The notes beneath the pieces were generated by a model. That model did not search any database. It was not told the DNA's origin and saw nothing but the letters and a program-made list of their open reading frames with translations. Source: Thermoprotei archaeon (GTDB lineage: Archaea > Thermoproteota > Methanomethylicia > Nezhaarchaeales > WYZ-LMO8). Taken from it: DNA of 16,539 nt. Positions 7,724 to 14,790 of this stretch are shown one piece after another. The stretch is from contig QMSN01000004.1 of NCBI GenBank assembly GCA_003650865.1, positions 1-16,539 on the forward strand, in the 5' to 3' direction. The stretch's first letter is position 1. The number at the start of each line of letters is the position of its first letter. The translations under genes were made by a program, and so were the position numbers.

Positions 7724-8521
7724 TTGAGCAACGCTCAAAACAATCTTGAAGTCCCGGTCTATGATGTCAATGGGGCTGAGGTAGATAAGCTCACTTTACC
7801 CTCCGTATTTCTACAGGAAGTGAGAGAGGACATTATAAGGAGGGCTTACCTCGCTGCTTTAACTGCTAGAATTCAACCTCAAGGCAGAGACCCCATGGCT
7901 GGTAAGAGAACTACTGCTGAGAGCTGGGGTGTAGGTTTCGGAATTGCAAGGGTACCGAGGGTTAAGGGGTCACGGTACCCTAGGGCTGCAACTGCTGCCT
8001 TCGTAACCATGGCTGTAGGCGGTAGAAGTGCTCACGCACCGAGGGTTGACAAGGTTATACGTGAGAGGATCAATAAGAAGGAGAGGAGACTAGCTATAAG
8101 GTCAGCCATAGCCGCCACGGCCAAGAAAGACCTCGTAGTTAGGAGAGGACATAGAGTACCTGAAGGCATGTCGCTACCAGTGGTAGTAAGAGGACTTGAG
8201 AAAGTGGAGAGCACAAAACAGGCTAGAGATCTCCTATCAAAGCTTGGCTTGTGGGTTGATGTGGAGAGGGTACATGACAACATAAGGATAAGGGCTGGAA
8301 AGGGCAAAATGAGAGGCAGGAGGTACAAGGAGGGTAAGAGCCTACTCGTCGTGTTGCCCGGCAAGTGCAAGGCATATAAAGCCTTTAGGAACCTGCCGGG
8401 TGTTGATGTCGTCTACGTCAGCAACATCTCAGTCCTTCACTTAGCTCCAGGAGGAGTTCCAGGGAGGTTAACTCTCTGGAGTGAGGATGCTGTCAAGTCG
8501 CTTGAGGAGGTGAAGACATGA
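7724..8521 (+). CDS. rpl4: ribosomal protein uL4 (L4)
   Basis: Large-subunit protein that lines part of the nascent-peptide exit tunnel. It has 265 residues, typical of archaea. The long basic loop around PMAGKRTTAESWGVGFGIARVPRVKG and the following GGRSAHAPR motif (about 60-115) are diagnostic. The TTG start comes 2 nt after the uL3 stop, with GGTGGTTAGC just upstream as ribosome-binding sequence. The 3' end overlaps the uL23 start by 4 nt (ATGA), implying translational coupling within the operon. Confidence 0.97.
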   Translation: MSNAQNNLEVPVYDVNGAEVDKLTLPSVFLQEVREDIIRRAYLAALTARIQPQGRDPMAGKRTTAESWGVGFGIARVPRVKGSRYPRAATAAFVTMAVGGRSAHAPRVDKVIRERINKKERRLAIRSAIAATAKKDLVVRRGHRVPEGMSLPVVVRGLEKVESTKQARDLLSKLGLWVDVERVHDNIRIRAGKGKMRGRRYKEGKSLLVVLPGKCKAYKAFRNLPGVDVVYVSNISVLHLAPGGVPGRLTLWSEDAVKSLEEVKT

Positions 8522-8790
8522 GTAGTGAGCTTGAGCACTACAAGGTGATAGTTAGACCTGTAGTCTCGGAGAAGGCGCTCTCCCTCATAGAGAGGAACAA
8601 TACCCTCACGTTCATAGTCGACATGAAAGCCAACAAGCTAAAGGTTAGAGAGGCTGTGGAGAAGTTATTCAACGTCAAGGTCGATAAAGTGAATCTCATG
8701 ATAACTCCTAGAGGGGAGAAGAAGGCCTACGTAAAGCTTGCCCCTGAATATAAGGCGTCGGACATCGCTGTGAGACTTGGCATACTATGA
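8518..8790 (+). CDS. rpl23: ribosomal protein uL23 (L23)
   Basis: Small large-subunit protein at the rim of the exit tunnel, where signal recognition particle docks. It has 90 residues, normal for archaea. YKVIVRPVVSEKALSLIER at the N terminus and KLKVREAVEKLFNVKVDKVNLMI in the middle are standard uL23 sequence. The ATG lies inside the end of uL4 (ATGA overlap), and GAGGTG precedes it. Its stop overlaps the Shine-Dalgarno of uL2. Confidence 0.96.
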   Translation: MSSELEHYKVIVRPVVSEKALSLIERNNTLTFIVDMKANKLKVREAVEKLFNVKVDKVNLMITPRGEKKAYVKLAPEYKASDIAVRLGIL

Positions 8791-8801
8791 GGTGAGAGAT
8801 T

Positions 8802-9518
8802 ATGGGTAAGCGTATTTTAGCTCAGCGTAAAGGTCGAGGAGGCTCGGTCTTTAAGTCACCAAAGTGGATCCACAAGGGTCCCGCCAAGTACCCCAACCTG
8901 AGCAAGAGGGATTGTGAAGAAGTTATCGAGGGCAAGGTTGAAGCGATAATTCATGACCCCGGAAGAGGAGCCCCATTAGCAGTGATAAAGCTACCCGATG
9001 GCACCAGGTTTCTCAACGTTGCGGCGGAGAGGCTGAGGGTTGGACAGAGAGTGCAGATTGGCAATGGAGCCGAGCTCTCAGTAGGCAATATCTTACCCCT
9101 CAAAAGCATTCCTGATGGGACTAGGGTCTTCAACATAGAGCTTGTCTACGGCGATGGAGGAAAGCTTGTGAGAGGATCAGGTTGCTACGCTGTAGTCCTA
9201 GGACACACGCCTGATGGAGCTTACGTGAGCTTGCCCTCGGGAAAGACTAAGTTCATAAGTGGGCTAGCACGCGCAACAATAGGAGTTGTGGCTGGTGGTG
9301 GGAGGACTGAAAAACCCTTTGTCAAGGCTGGAGCGAAGTACCACCTATCGAAGGTCAAGGCGTGGAAGTACCCTGAAGTGAGAGGCAAGGCCATGGGTGC
9401 ATATGCTCATCCACATGGAGGAGGAGCACACCCCAAGGGCGGCACACCCGTTAGCCACGGTACTCCTCCGGGAGCTAAAGTAGGACACATATCAAGTAGA
9501 AGGACTGGTAGGAAGTAG
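8802..9518 (+). CDS. rpl2: ribosomal protein uL2 (L2)
   Basis: Large-subunit protein needed for subunit association and peptidyl-transferase activity. It has 238 residues. It starts GKRILAQRKGRGGSVF, has the SH3/OB-like core, and ends with the conserved HPHGGGAHPKGGTP loop (203-216). The loop His, equivalent to E. coli His229, is retained at 203, but the usual N-P-V-D/E before it is replaced by G-A-Y-A (199-202). The ATG start follows GAGGTGA, which also contains the uL23 stop. It is the last gene of the first ribosomal transcription unit: the next gene, uS19, is on the other strand. Confidence 0.97.
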   Translation: MGKRILAQRKGRGGSVFKSPKWIHKGPAKYPNLSKRDCEEVIEGKVEAIIHDPGRGAPLAVIKLPDGTRFLNVAAERLRVGQRVQIGNGAELSVGNILPLKSIPDGTRVFNIELVYGDGGKLVRGSGCYAVVLGHTPDGAYVSLPSGKTKFISGLARATIGVVAGGGRTEKPFVKAGAKYHLSKVKAWKYPEVRGKAMGAYAHPHGGGAHPKGGTPVSHGTPPGAKVGHISSRRTGRK

Positions 9519-9532
9519 CGGTAAAAGTGTAT

Positions 9533-9561
9533 AGTTAACTACAGCAATAATTAACTTTTTT
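9533..9561 (+). terminator. possible terminator after rpl2
   Basis: AGTTAA (9533-9538) and TTAACT (9551-9556) form a 6-bp AT-only inverted repeat with a 12-nt loop, followed by six T residues ending at 9561. The stem is weak for a thermophile, but a T-run at the convergent junction of rpl2 and rps19 suits an archaeal oligo-T terminator. Confidence 0.4.
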
Positions 9562-9973
9562 ACTTCAGTGGAGTGTACATGGAGCTTCTAGTAGCTCTTA
9601 TACCAGGCTCTCCGTGCTCAACCTTCTTGCAGGTTATTGCGAACTCCCCCAAGTAGTGCCCTATCATCTCCTCAGTTATGGTTACAGGTACGAATTCCTT
9701 CCCATTGTAGACGTGAATTGTTACTCCAACCATCTCGGGGATTATGATCATATCCCTTATGTGGGTCCTAACTATGCTCTTCTTACCACTCTTCAGGAGC
9801 CGTATCTTCTCCAGTAACTTCCTCTTCTCCTCATTAAGCCCTCTTAAGAGAGATCTACGTTGACGTGCTGGTAGTAGTTTTATGAAGTCATCCATGGGCA
9901 TTTCTAACAGCTGCTGCAGTGTGTAACCCCTATACGTAAACTTACTTGACATAGTCCCACGCTTAATCCGCAA
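9560..9973 (-). CDS. rps19: ribosomal protein uS19 (S19), on the strand opposite to its cluster
   Basis: Small-subunit head protein near the A site and the inter-subunit bridges. Diagnostic sequence includes FTYRGYTLQQLLEMPMDDFIKLLPARQRRSLLRG at the N terminus and GVTIHVYNGKEFVPVTITEEMIGHYLGEFA towards the C terminus, followed by the basic tail GIRATRSSMYTPLK. The frame begins at TTG 9973 (137 aa), with GGAG 8 nt upstream. ATG at 9952 (130 aa) is the alternative and fits better with the TATA element centred near 9992, because transcription would then start around 9966. It occupies its usual position between uL2 and uL22 but is inverted, convergent with uL2 and divergent from uL22. Confidence 0.96.
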   Translation of the reverse strand: MRIKRGTMSSKFTYRGYTLQQLLEMPMDDFIKLLPARQRRSLLRGLNEEKRKLLEKIRLLKSGKKSIVRTHIRDMIIIPEMVGVTIHVYNGKEFVPVTITEEMIGHYLGEFAITCKKVEHGEPGIRATRSSMYTPLK

Positions 9974-10012
9974 ACTTGTAGCTCCTATTTATAAGCGTTA
10001 CCTTATTAAGCG
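9960..10012. promoter_or_regulatory. divergent rps19/rpl22 promoter with 8-bp inverted repeat
   Basis: The 53-nt gap between the two genes holds the TATA-like CTATTTATAAG (9985-9995), readable on both strands (minus: CTTATAAATAG). CGCTTAAT (9960-9967) and ATTAAGCG (10005-10012) form a perfect 8-bp inverted repeat centred within a few bases of it. Predicted starts are near 9966 (minus) and 10018 (plus). The symmetry suggests a shared promoter and perhaps an operator. Confidence 0.5.
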
Positions 10013-10026
10013 GAAAACCTATAGGT

Positions 10027-10530
10027 GTGTACACTTCCAGTGTGCTTAACGCGAGGGCGTTCAACTTGCCGGAGTTTGGGTATTCACTTCAGAACTACGA
10101 CCCTGACAGAATGGCAAGAGCTAGCGGAAGGGATCTAAGGGTAAGCTGGAAGAAGGCTGTTGAAGTATGCCGATTTATTAAGGGTAGAAAGCTTAGTCAA
10201 GCAAGGGAGTTACTAGAGAGAGTCCTTAGAAAGGAGATCATGATACCATTTACTAGGTTTAGAAAGAAGAGAGCTCATCACGGCAGCATAAATGGACATC
10301 CCAGCGGGGGGTATCCTATAAGGGTCGTAAGAGAGGTGCTAAAGATACTTAGGAACGTAGAGGCCAACGCTGAGAGCAAAGGGTTAGACGTGGAGAAGCT
10401 TGTGATAATTCACGCGGCAGCCCACAAGGGTATGGTTATAAGGAAGTACATACCGCGAGCCTTTGGAAGGGCTACGCCCTACAATCAGCAGCTTGTGCAC
10501 ATAGAGATAGCTGTGAAAGAGGAGGGATAA
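10027..10530 (+). CDS. rpl22: ribosomal protein uL22 (L22)
   Basis: Large-subunit protein with a long beta-hairpin reaching into the exit tunnel. It has 167 residues, typical for archaea. ASGRDLRVSWKKAVEVCRFIKGRKLSQARELLERVL and the C-terminal IHAAAHKGMVIRKYIPRAFGRATPYNQQLVHIEIAV are diagnostic. The start is GTG 10027; a second GTG five codons on (10042) is possible. The predicted leader is only about 9 nt, so it may be translated as a nearly leaderless mRNA. It opens the second ribosomal unit, uL22-uS3-uL29. Confidence 0.96.
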   Translation: MYTSSVLNARAFNLPEFGYSLQNYDPDRMARASGRDLRVSWKKAVEVCRFIKGRKLSQARELLERVLRKEIMIPFTRFRKKRAHHGSINGHPSGGYPIRVVREVLKILRNVEANAESKGLDVEKLVIIHAAAHKGMVIRKYIPRAFGRATPYNQQLVHIEIAVKEEG

Positions 10531-10579
10531 CGCAATCCTAATATACGACTCTTAAAACTCAGACGTAAGGTGCTCAGGC

Positions 10580-11230
10580 TTGACTGATGTGGAGAAGAGC
10601 TTCATAGTAAAAGCGCTCAAGAGGCTTGACGTAGACTCCTTCTTACAAAGAGAGCTGGCTAGAGCTGGCTACGTTAGAGTGGATCTCCAGAAGACGCCTC
10701 TTGGAACAAACGTAACGATATACGCTGAGAGGCCAGGCATGGTCATAGGCAGGCATGGAGCCACAGTGCACGAGTTAACCCAAAAACTCGAGAAGCTATT
10801 CAGCATAGAAAAGCCTCAGATAGGCGTGGCTCCAATAGAAATCCCAGAGCTCAACGCGAAGATCATGGCTCAGAGGATAAAGAACGCCCTCGAGAGAGGC
10901 ATACACTTCAGGCGTGCCGCGTACATAGCGCTCAACCAGATCATGGAGGCGGGAGCCTTAGGTGCTGAAATTAGGATCAAGGGTAAGCTTAGGACTGAAA
11001 GAGCTAGGTATGAGAAGTTGAGGTCAGGAATAGTCTTAAAGGCTGGACAGTTGTCTCACGAGCATGTTGATGTAGCAGTTAGCCACGCATACCTAAAGCA
11101 GGGAAAGGTTGGCGTGAAGGTCAAGATAGTGTTGCCATCAGCTGTAGAGGCCATTGAAAAGCTTGATAAGGGCAAGGTGATGGTCAAGGAGCAGGTAGAG
11201 GGTGGTGAGAGTGGTGCTGAAAGCCAGTGA
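10580..11230 (+). CDS. rps3: ribosomal protein uS3 (S3)
   Basis: Small-subunit protein at the mRNA entry tunnel. It has 216 residues. The N-terminal KH type II domain carries its GxxG loop as GRHG at 57-60 (within RPGMVIGRHGATV). The C-terminal S3 domain includes ALGAEIRIKGKLRTERARYEKLRSG and AYLKQGKVGVKVKIVLPS. The tail is short and acidic (EQVEGGESGAESQ). The start is TTG with GGTGCTC upstream. Its end overlaps the uL29 start. A 49-nt gap separates it from uL22, with no clear promoter. Confidence 0.96.
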   Translation: MTDVEKSFIVKALKRLDVDSFLQRELARAGYVRVDLQKTPLGTNVTIYAERPGMVIGRHGATVHELTQKLEKLFSIEKPQIGVAPIEIPELNAKIMAQRIKNALERGIHFRRAAYIALNQIMEAGALGAEIRIKGKLRTERARYEKLRSGIVLKAGQLSHEHVDVAVSHAYLKQGKVGVKVKIVLPSAVEAIEKLDKGKVMVKEQVEGGESGAESQ

Positions 11231-11423
11231 AATTAGGAGAATGAGCAGCGAGGAGAGAATGGCGAAGCTTCGAGAGCTCTATGCCGAGCTCATGAGGTTA
11301 CGCGCACAGCAAGCCTCAGGCGTACCTCTTGATAAGCCGGGTAGGATAAGGACTATTAGGAAGGCCATAGCGAGGATTTTAACCGTTATGAATGAGGAGA
11401 AAAAGGGTATTAGACGTGCTTAA
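11214..11423 (+). CDS. rpl29: ribosomal protein uL29 (L29)
   Basis: Two-helix large-subunit protein near the tunnel exit. Sequence LKASEIRRMSSEERMAKLRELYAELMRLRAQQASGV followed by a basic second helix is standard. The frame opens at GTG 11202 (73 aa), but GTG 11214 (69 aa) fits the family better, which normally starts a few residues before the K/R-A-x-E-I-R motif, and GGTGGTGA sits just ahead of it. It overlaps the uS3 end by 17 nt from this start. Its 3' end overlaps the convergent FBP aldolase/phosphatase gene by 14 nt. The usual downstream ribosomal genes are missing. Confidence 0.92.
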   Translation: MLKASEIRRMSSEERMAKLRELYAELMRLRAQQASGVPLDKPGRIRTIRKAIARILTVMNEEKKGIRRA

Positions 11424-12528
11424 ACCTATCCTTCAGTTTGTCGAGTATCTTCGGTAGCGTTGTGTACTCCAGCTCTTCTGGACCGAGCCTGGCAGGCATG
11501 AACTCGCCCATTCTCCTCATGTAGTCGGCTATCTCTAGAGCTACCATTCTGGCTCTGTCGAAGGCAGGATCGGAGAATAGGTCTGCTGGCTCAGAGCCGT
11601 GAAGCCCTATCAGGTAGCCGTTAGCTATCTGAAAGCCCAATGCCACTACTCGCGGCGGTCCATCGAAGAACGTGCACCTAGCGTCCTTTAAGCTGACTGG
11701 CATTAGAGGGCCGTTGTGAGAACCCCTCATCCAACCAGCGACTAAGTGCGGGAAGGCGAAGGGCGCTAGAACCTCTCCGACAGCTGGGAAGCCATGTTGA
11801 GCTCGAACTATGAGGACTGGGTCGTCCTTGCCAACGTACTTCCCGGCTATGAGGTTAAGCCTCGAAGTGCTCGCTACAGCAGCTATGGCTTTATCCGTCT
11901 TCCTAAAGATCCTCTCCACCACGTACCTTCCAGGCGTGCCTAGTAGAGCTATTAGGGTGTAGAGCTCCTCAGGGCAGCTCAAGTCGACGACTTTGCCCTC
12001 TATGACGTCCATGACTCTAAATATGAAGCCCTCGTGCATCTGGGGGTCTATGACGAGGCCAGCTGTGTTATCAGGCGAGGCGAATATCTTGTATAGTGGG
12101 AAGTTCCAAGCTCCCGGCTCAGTCTTGTCCGCGGCAAAGACTATTATGGGCTCACTTGGCCTCTCTGTAATCTCCATCTCAGCCACTCCAGGCCCCATTC
12201 CTTTTACGTTGCCTGAAAACGTTTCAACCAGCAGGTCTTGGCCAGCAGCGTAGAGCTTTAAGGGTTTTGAGACCTTCTCCGTCACCTCCTTAAAGGTGTG
12301 CCAAGCTAGGCCGTGAATGTCTGGGTGTCCTTCGCCCTTGGTATGCGTCATGAGCAGCTCCAGGTCATCACCACAGTTGAACACGTAGTAGTCTATTATG
12401 AGGCCGTTCTTCTTGGCCTCCTCAAGCTTTTCCCTTGCGACTTCTAGTTGCTTGGGATGGACGACATGGTGACCGCACAACGAGCCAACATCAGCCTTTA
12501 TGAGGCTTATAGTGACTTTCTCCGGCAT
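11410..12528 (-). CDS. fbp: fructose-1,6-bisphosphate aldolase/phosphatase (archaeal type V)
   Basis: Bifunctional gluconeogenic enzyme that condenses triose phosphates to fructose-1,6-bisphosphate and then removes the C1 phosphate, switching active sites by loop movement. At 372 residues it is full length. Metal ligands known from the Sulfolobus tokodaii enzyme are all present with a +2 offset: Asp13, His20, Asp54, Asp55, Gln97, Asp134 and Asp235. The Schiff-base lysine is Lys234, with Tyr231 beside it (AGKYVGKDD), and Tyr355 matches the third catalytic tyrosine. The ATG follows GGTGGT. A TATA-like element at 12563-12570 predicts a leader of about 13 nt. It is convergent with uL29, overlapping by 14 nt. 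Its presence indicates gluconeogenic capacity. Confidence 0.97.
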   Translation of the reverse strand: MPEKVTISLIKADVGSLCGHHVVHPKQLEVAREKLEEAKKNGLIIDYYVFNCGDDLELLMTHTKGEGHPDIHGLAWHTFKEVTEKVSKPLKLYAAGQDLLVETFSGNVKGMGPGVAEMEITERPSEPIIVFAADKTEPGAWNFPLYKIFASPDNTAGLVIDPQMHEGFIFRVMDVIEGKVVDLSCPEELYTLIALLGTPGRYVVERIFRKTDKAIAAVASTSRLNLIAGKYVGKDDPVLIVRAQHGFPAVGEVLAPFAFPHLVAGWMRGSHNGPLMPVSLKDARCTFFDGPPRVVALGFQIANGYLIGLHGSEPADLFSDPAFDRARMVALEIADYMRRMGEFMPARLGPEELEYTTLPKILDKLKDRFKHV

Positions 12529-12562
12529 CTATACCACCAGCTTAAGAAAATGTGGATGCGTC

Positions 12563-12570
12563 GTATTAAA
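12563..12570 (-). promoter_or_regulatory. putative TATA box for fbp
   Basis: On the minus strand TTTAATAC, preceded by purine-rich GAAGG, lies 35-42 nt upstream of the fbp ATG. The expected start near 12541 leaves a short leader that still contains the GGTGGT ribosome-binding site. Confidence 0.45.
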
Positions 12571-12606
12571 CCTTCGCTGAAAGCCAAACAGCTTAAGGGC
12601 TAAAAC

Positions 12607-14403
12607 TTATTCCTCTTCTCTTTCGGGTATGTAGTAGTACTCCCCCATGCTTCTCTGCTTCCTGTGGAGGTAGGAATCTGGCTTGTTAATTCTAACTCTA
12701 CCGCTGTGAAGATCCCTCCTAAATGTCACATCGAGGTTTTTGAGGAACTTATTGAAGCCAGACCTTAAATCCAGGGGCTCTGAGGCGTAACCCCTTACTC
12801 CAGGCTCTCCCTCAAAGACCATGATGCTGTCGGCTATGGCATCCATGACCATCAAGTCGTGCTCTACGACGAAGGCAGCAGCCTCCTTCTCCTCCACGAT
12901 CCTCCTCACCAGCTTTGCCATTGCAACTCTCTGCTCAACATCTAAGTAGGCTGAGGGTTCATCAAGCAGATATAAGTCAGCATCCCTTGAAAGAGCACAG
13001 GCAATACTCACTCTCTGCAGCTCACCTCCACTAAGAGACTTCAAGCTTCTATCGTAGAGAGGCTCCAGCATGAATGGCCTCGCCACCTCGTGTTTAAACC
13101 ACGTTGAGTGAAGCCTCCCTCCAATGTTCTTCTCTAAGTACTCGTAGACAGTCTCCTCGCTCTCCGATGTGAGGTATTGAGGCTTATAGCTTAGCTTAAG
13201 CTTAGCGTCGTCCATCTCCTTAGGTTTAGATGCTATGTCTAAAAGAGACCTCACGAAAGTCGTTTTACCTATGCCATTAGGCCCCAATACCCCCACGACT
13301 TCTCCTTTATGTATTCTTCCAGCACTCACACTTAATGTAAAACCATTCAAAGATACTGTAAAGTCTTGCCATGAGAGCACCACTTCGGTCAATACGGCTT
13401 CTGACGGTTGAGGTTTAAGTCGGAACCTTATGGGTTCCTCCCTGAACCTTATGTTCTCACTAGGTATGTATCCATCTAGGTATATGTTAACCCCGACCCT
13501 TACACCATAGGGCTGTGAAGTTATGCCATAAACCCCCGGCTTGCCATACATTATGCATACCCTATCTGAAATGTAGTCTAAAATCGCCAAGTCGTGCTCC
13601 GCCACTATGACTGTCTTGCCAGCTTGAGCTAAGCTCCTTATAACTCTTGAAACCTTTAACCTCTGAGTGACATCTAAGTAGCTTGCCGGTTCGTCAAATA
13701 TGTAAACGTCTGCATCACGGCAAATAGCAGCTATTATCGCGACGCGTTGAAGTTCGCCGCCGCTCAGCAAAGCTATAGACCTATCCGTTACACTCAGTAT
13801 GTCCAGTTCCTTGGCTAAGTCCCTCCATAAACCTCTTTCATCAACTTTGGTCAGAACCTCTTCAACATCACCCTTAACGTATTTAGGGATTTTGTCTACG
13901 TACTGTATCTTGTGAACAACTCTCTTCTTTCCATAGTAAAGGTCTTTGAAGTATCCTTGAAGCTCAGAGCCAGCGAAGAACTTTATTATGTCATCTTTGG
14001 AGGGGAGCTTATCTATGAAGCCAAGATTCGGCGTGAGCTCTCCTGCTAGTATCCTTAATATCGTGGTCTTTCCGGTGCCATTAGGCCCTATGAGCCCTAA
14101 AACTTGACCCTGCCTGGGCGGGGGTAATCTGTATAGCTTAAAGCCATTAGGTCCATACCTATGCACGCACTCCCTTTCTAGCTCCTCAGGGAGGTTGACT
14201 ATGGTTATAGCCGAGAAGGGACATTTCTTAACGCATATCCCACAGCCAACACATAAGTTCTCCTTAATTATTGGCTTTCCCGTATCCTCCTGGAACTCTA
14301 TGACCTGAACCTTATTCTTGATTAAAGGACAAAACCTGTAACACTCGCTTCTACAGTCCTTAGGTTTACACAAGTCCCTATCTATAACTGCTATCCGCAC
14401 CAT
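12607..14403 (-). CDS. ABCE1/Rli1 ribosome-recycling ATPase
   Basis: Soluble twin-ATPase that splits ribosomal subunits after termination together with aRF1 or Pelota. Counted from GTG 14418 (603 residues), two 4Fe-4S clusters are formed by Cys17/22/26/30 and Cys56/59/62/66. Walker A of the first domain is GPNGTGKT (111-118), with LSGGELQR and DEPASYLD downstream; the second domain repeats GPNGIGKT, LSGGELQR and DEPSAYLD. I favour ATG 14403 (598 aa), since homologues begin M-R-I-A-V-I-D-R-D-L-C. TGAGGTG and CACCTCA flank 6 nt immediately before that ATG and could hide the ribosome-binding site. The zinc ribbon gene ends 38 nt upstream, so the two are probably cotranscribed, though a TATA-like TAATATAATT (about 14433-14442) could start a separate transcript. 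All key residues are intact. Confidence 0.97.
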   Translation of the reverse strand: MVRIAVIDRDLCKPKDCRSECYRFCPLIKNKVQVIEFQEDTGKPIIKENLCVGCGICVKKCPFSAITIVNLPEELERECVHRYGPNGFKLYRLPPPRQGQVLGLIGPNGTGKTTILRILAGELTPNLGFIDKLPSKDDIIKFFAGSELQGYFKDLYYGKKRVVHKIQYVDKIPKYVKGDVEEVLTKVDERGLWRDLAKELDILSVTDRSIALLSGGELQRVAIIAAICRDADVYIFDEPASYLDVTQRLKVSRVIRSLAQAGKTVIVAEHDLAILDYISDRVCIMYGKPGVYGITSQPYGVRVGVNIYLDGYIPSENIRFREEPIRFRLKPQPSEAVLTEVVLSWQDFTVSLNGFTLSVSAGRIHKGEVVGVLGPNGIGKTTFVRSLLDIASKPKEMDDAKLKLSYKPQYLTSESEETVYEYLEKNIGGRLHSTWFKHEVARPFMLEPLYDRSLKSLSGGELQRVSIACALSRDADLYLLDEPSAYLDVEQRVAMAKLVRRIVEEKEAAAFVVEHDLMVMDAIADSIMVFEGEPGVRGYASEPLDLRSGFNKFLKNLDVTFRRDLHSGRVRINKPDSYLHRKQRSMGEYYYIPEREEE

Positions 14404-14420
14404 GAGGTGGCACCGCACCT
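14401..14420 (-). promoter_or_regulatory. inverted repeat over the ABCE1 ribosome-binding site
   Basis: Minus strand reads TGAGGTG-CGGTGC-CACCTCA, a perfect 7-bp inverted repeat with a 6-nt loop. Its left arm is the best Shine-Dalgarno sequence (GAGGTG) for the ABCE1 ATG, and the A of that ATG closes the stem. If transcription starts upstream, the RNA hairpin would block initiation until it is opened. If it starts near 14412, from the TATA-like element before it, the hairpin would not form. Confidence 0.45.
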
Positions 14421-14441
14421 CAGCCTACAAGAGCAATTATA

Positions 14442-14735
14442 TTACTCTTCAGCTTCCATTTGATCCTGCTCTCTATTAAGCAGGTCCATTAGGTCCCTGA
14501 CCCTCTCCTGGCTTACTTCTTTAACCTCCTCTCTGACCTTCTCCTTTAACTCCTCTTTCTCCTCTACAACACCTATGGTTCTATGCTTAGATTCCTCAAT
14601 AACTCTCGTAGCCGAGTACCCTGAAGAAGAACTACTCAGGGGCTTCGTGTATCCACACCTCTTACACACCAAGTATACCTTACCATCTTTCCTAACGGGT
14701 TTAAGAAGACCTTCACATTTAGGGCAAAAATCCAT
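14442..14735 (-). CDS. TFS/RpoM-like protein with only the N-terminal zinc ribbon
   Basis: A 97-residue protein whose first 30 residues (MDFCPKCEGLLKPVRKDGKVYLVCKRCGYTK) are the N-terminal zinc ribbon of transcription factor S / Rpb9 / RpoM, with Cys4, Cys7, Cys24 and Cys27. The C-terminal zinc ribbon that in TFS carries the Asp-Glu tip for transcript cleavage is absent. A Ser/Gly linker (34-41) leads instead to a charged, probably helical tail ending in NREQDQMEAEE. It could bind RNA polymerase without stimulating cleavage, or serve another role. A perfect AGGAGGA lies 9 nt before the ATG. It is followed at 38 nt by ABCE1. There is no frameshift evidence: the sequence after the stop does not encode a second ribbon. 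Confidence 0.8.
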   Translation of the reverse strand: MDFCPKCEGLLKPVRKDGKVYLVCKRCGYTKPLSSSSSGYSATRVIEESKHRTIGVVEEKEELKEKVREEVKEVSQERVRDLMDLLNREQDQMEAEE

Positions 14736-14790
14736 AATTAATTCCTCCTAAAAGTGTAACTCATAGTTCAAAAATAATGATTAAGGTATG

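Noticed and set aside
9614..9817. 67-codon plus-strand frame inside rps19, considered because the strand of rps19 was surprising.
   Set aside because: Its translation is not uS19-like, whereas the minus-strand frame matches uS19 from end to end.
11993..12253. 86-codon plus-strand frame inside the fbp gene.
   Set aside because: It is antisense to an enzyme with all catalytic residues intact and has no recognisable domain.
12529..12606. Gap between fbp and ABCE1, examined for a small gene.
   Set aside because: Only the likely fbp TATA element was found; no small ORF with a start and ribosome-binding site stands out.
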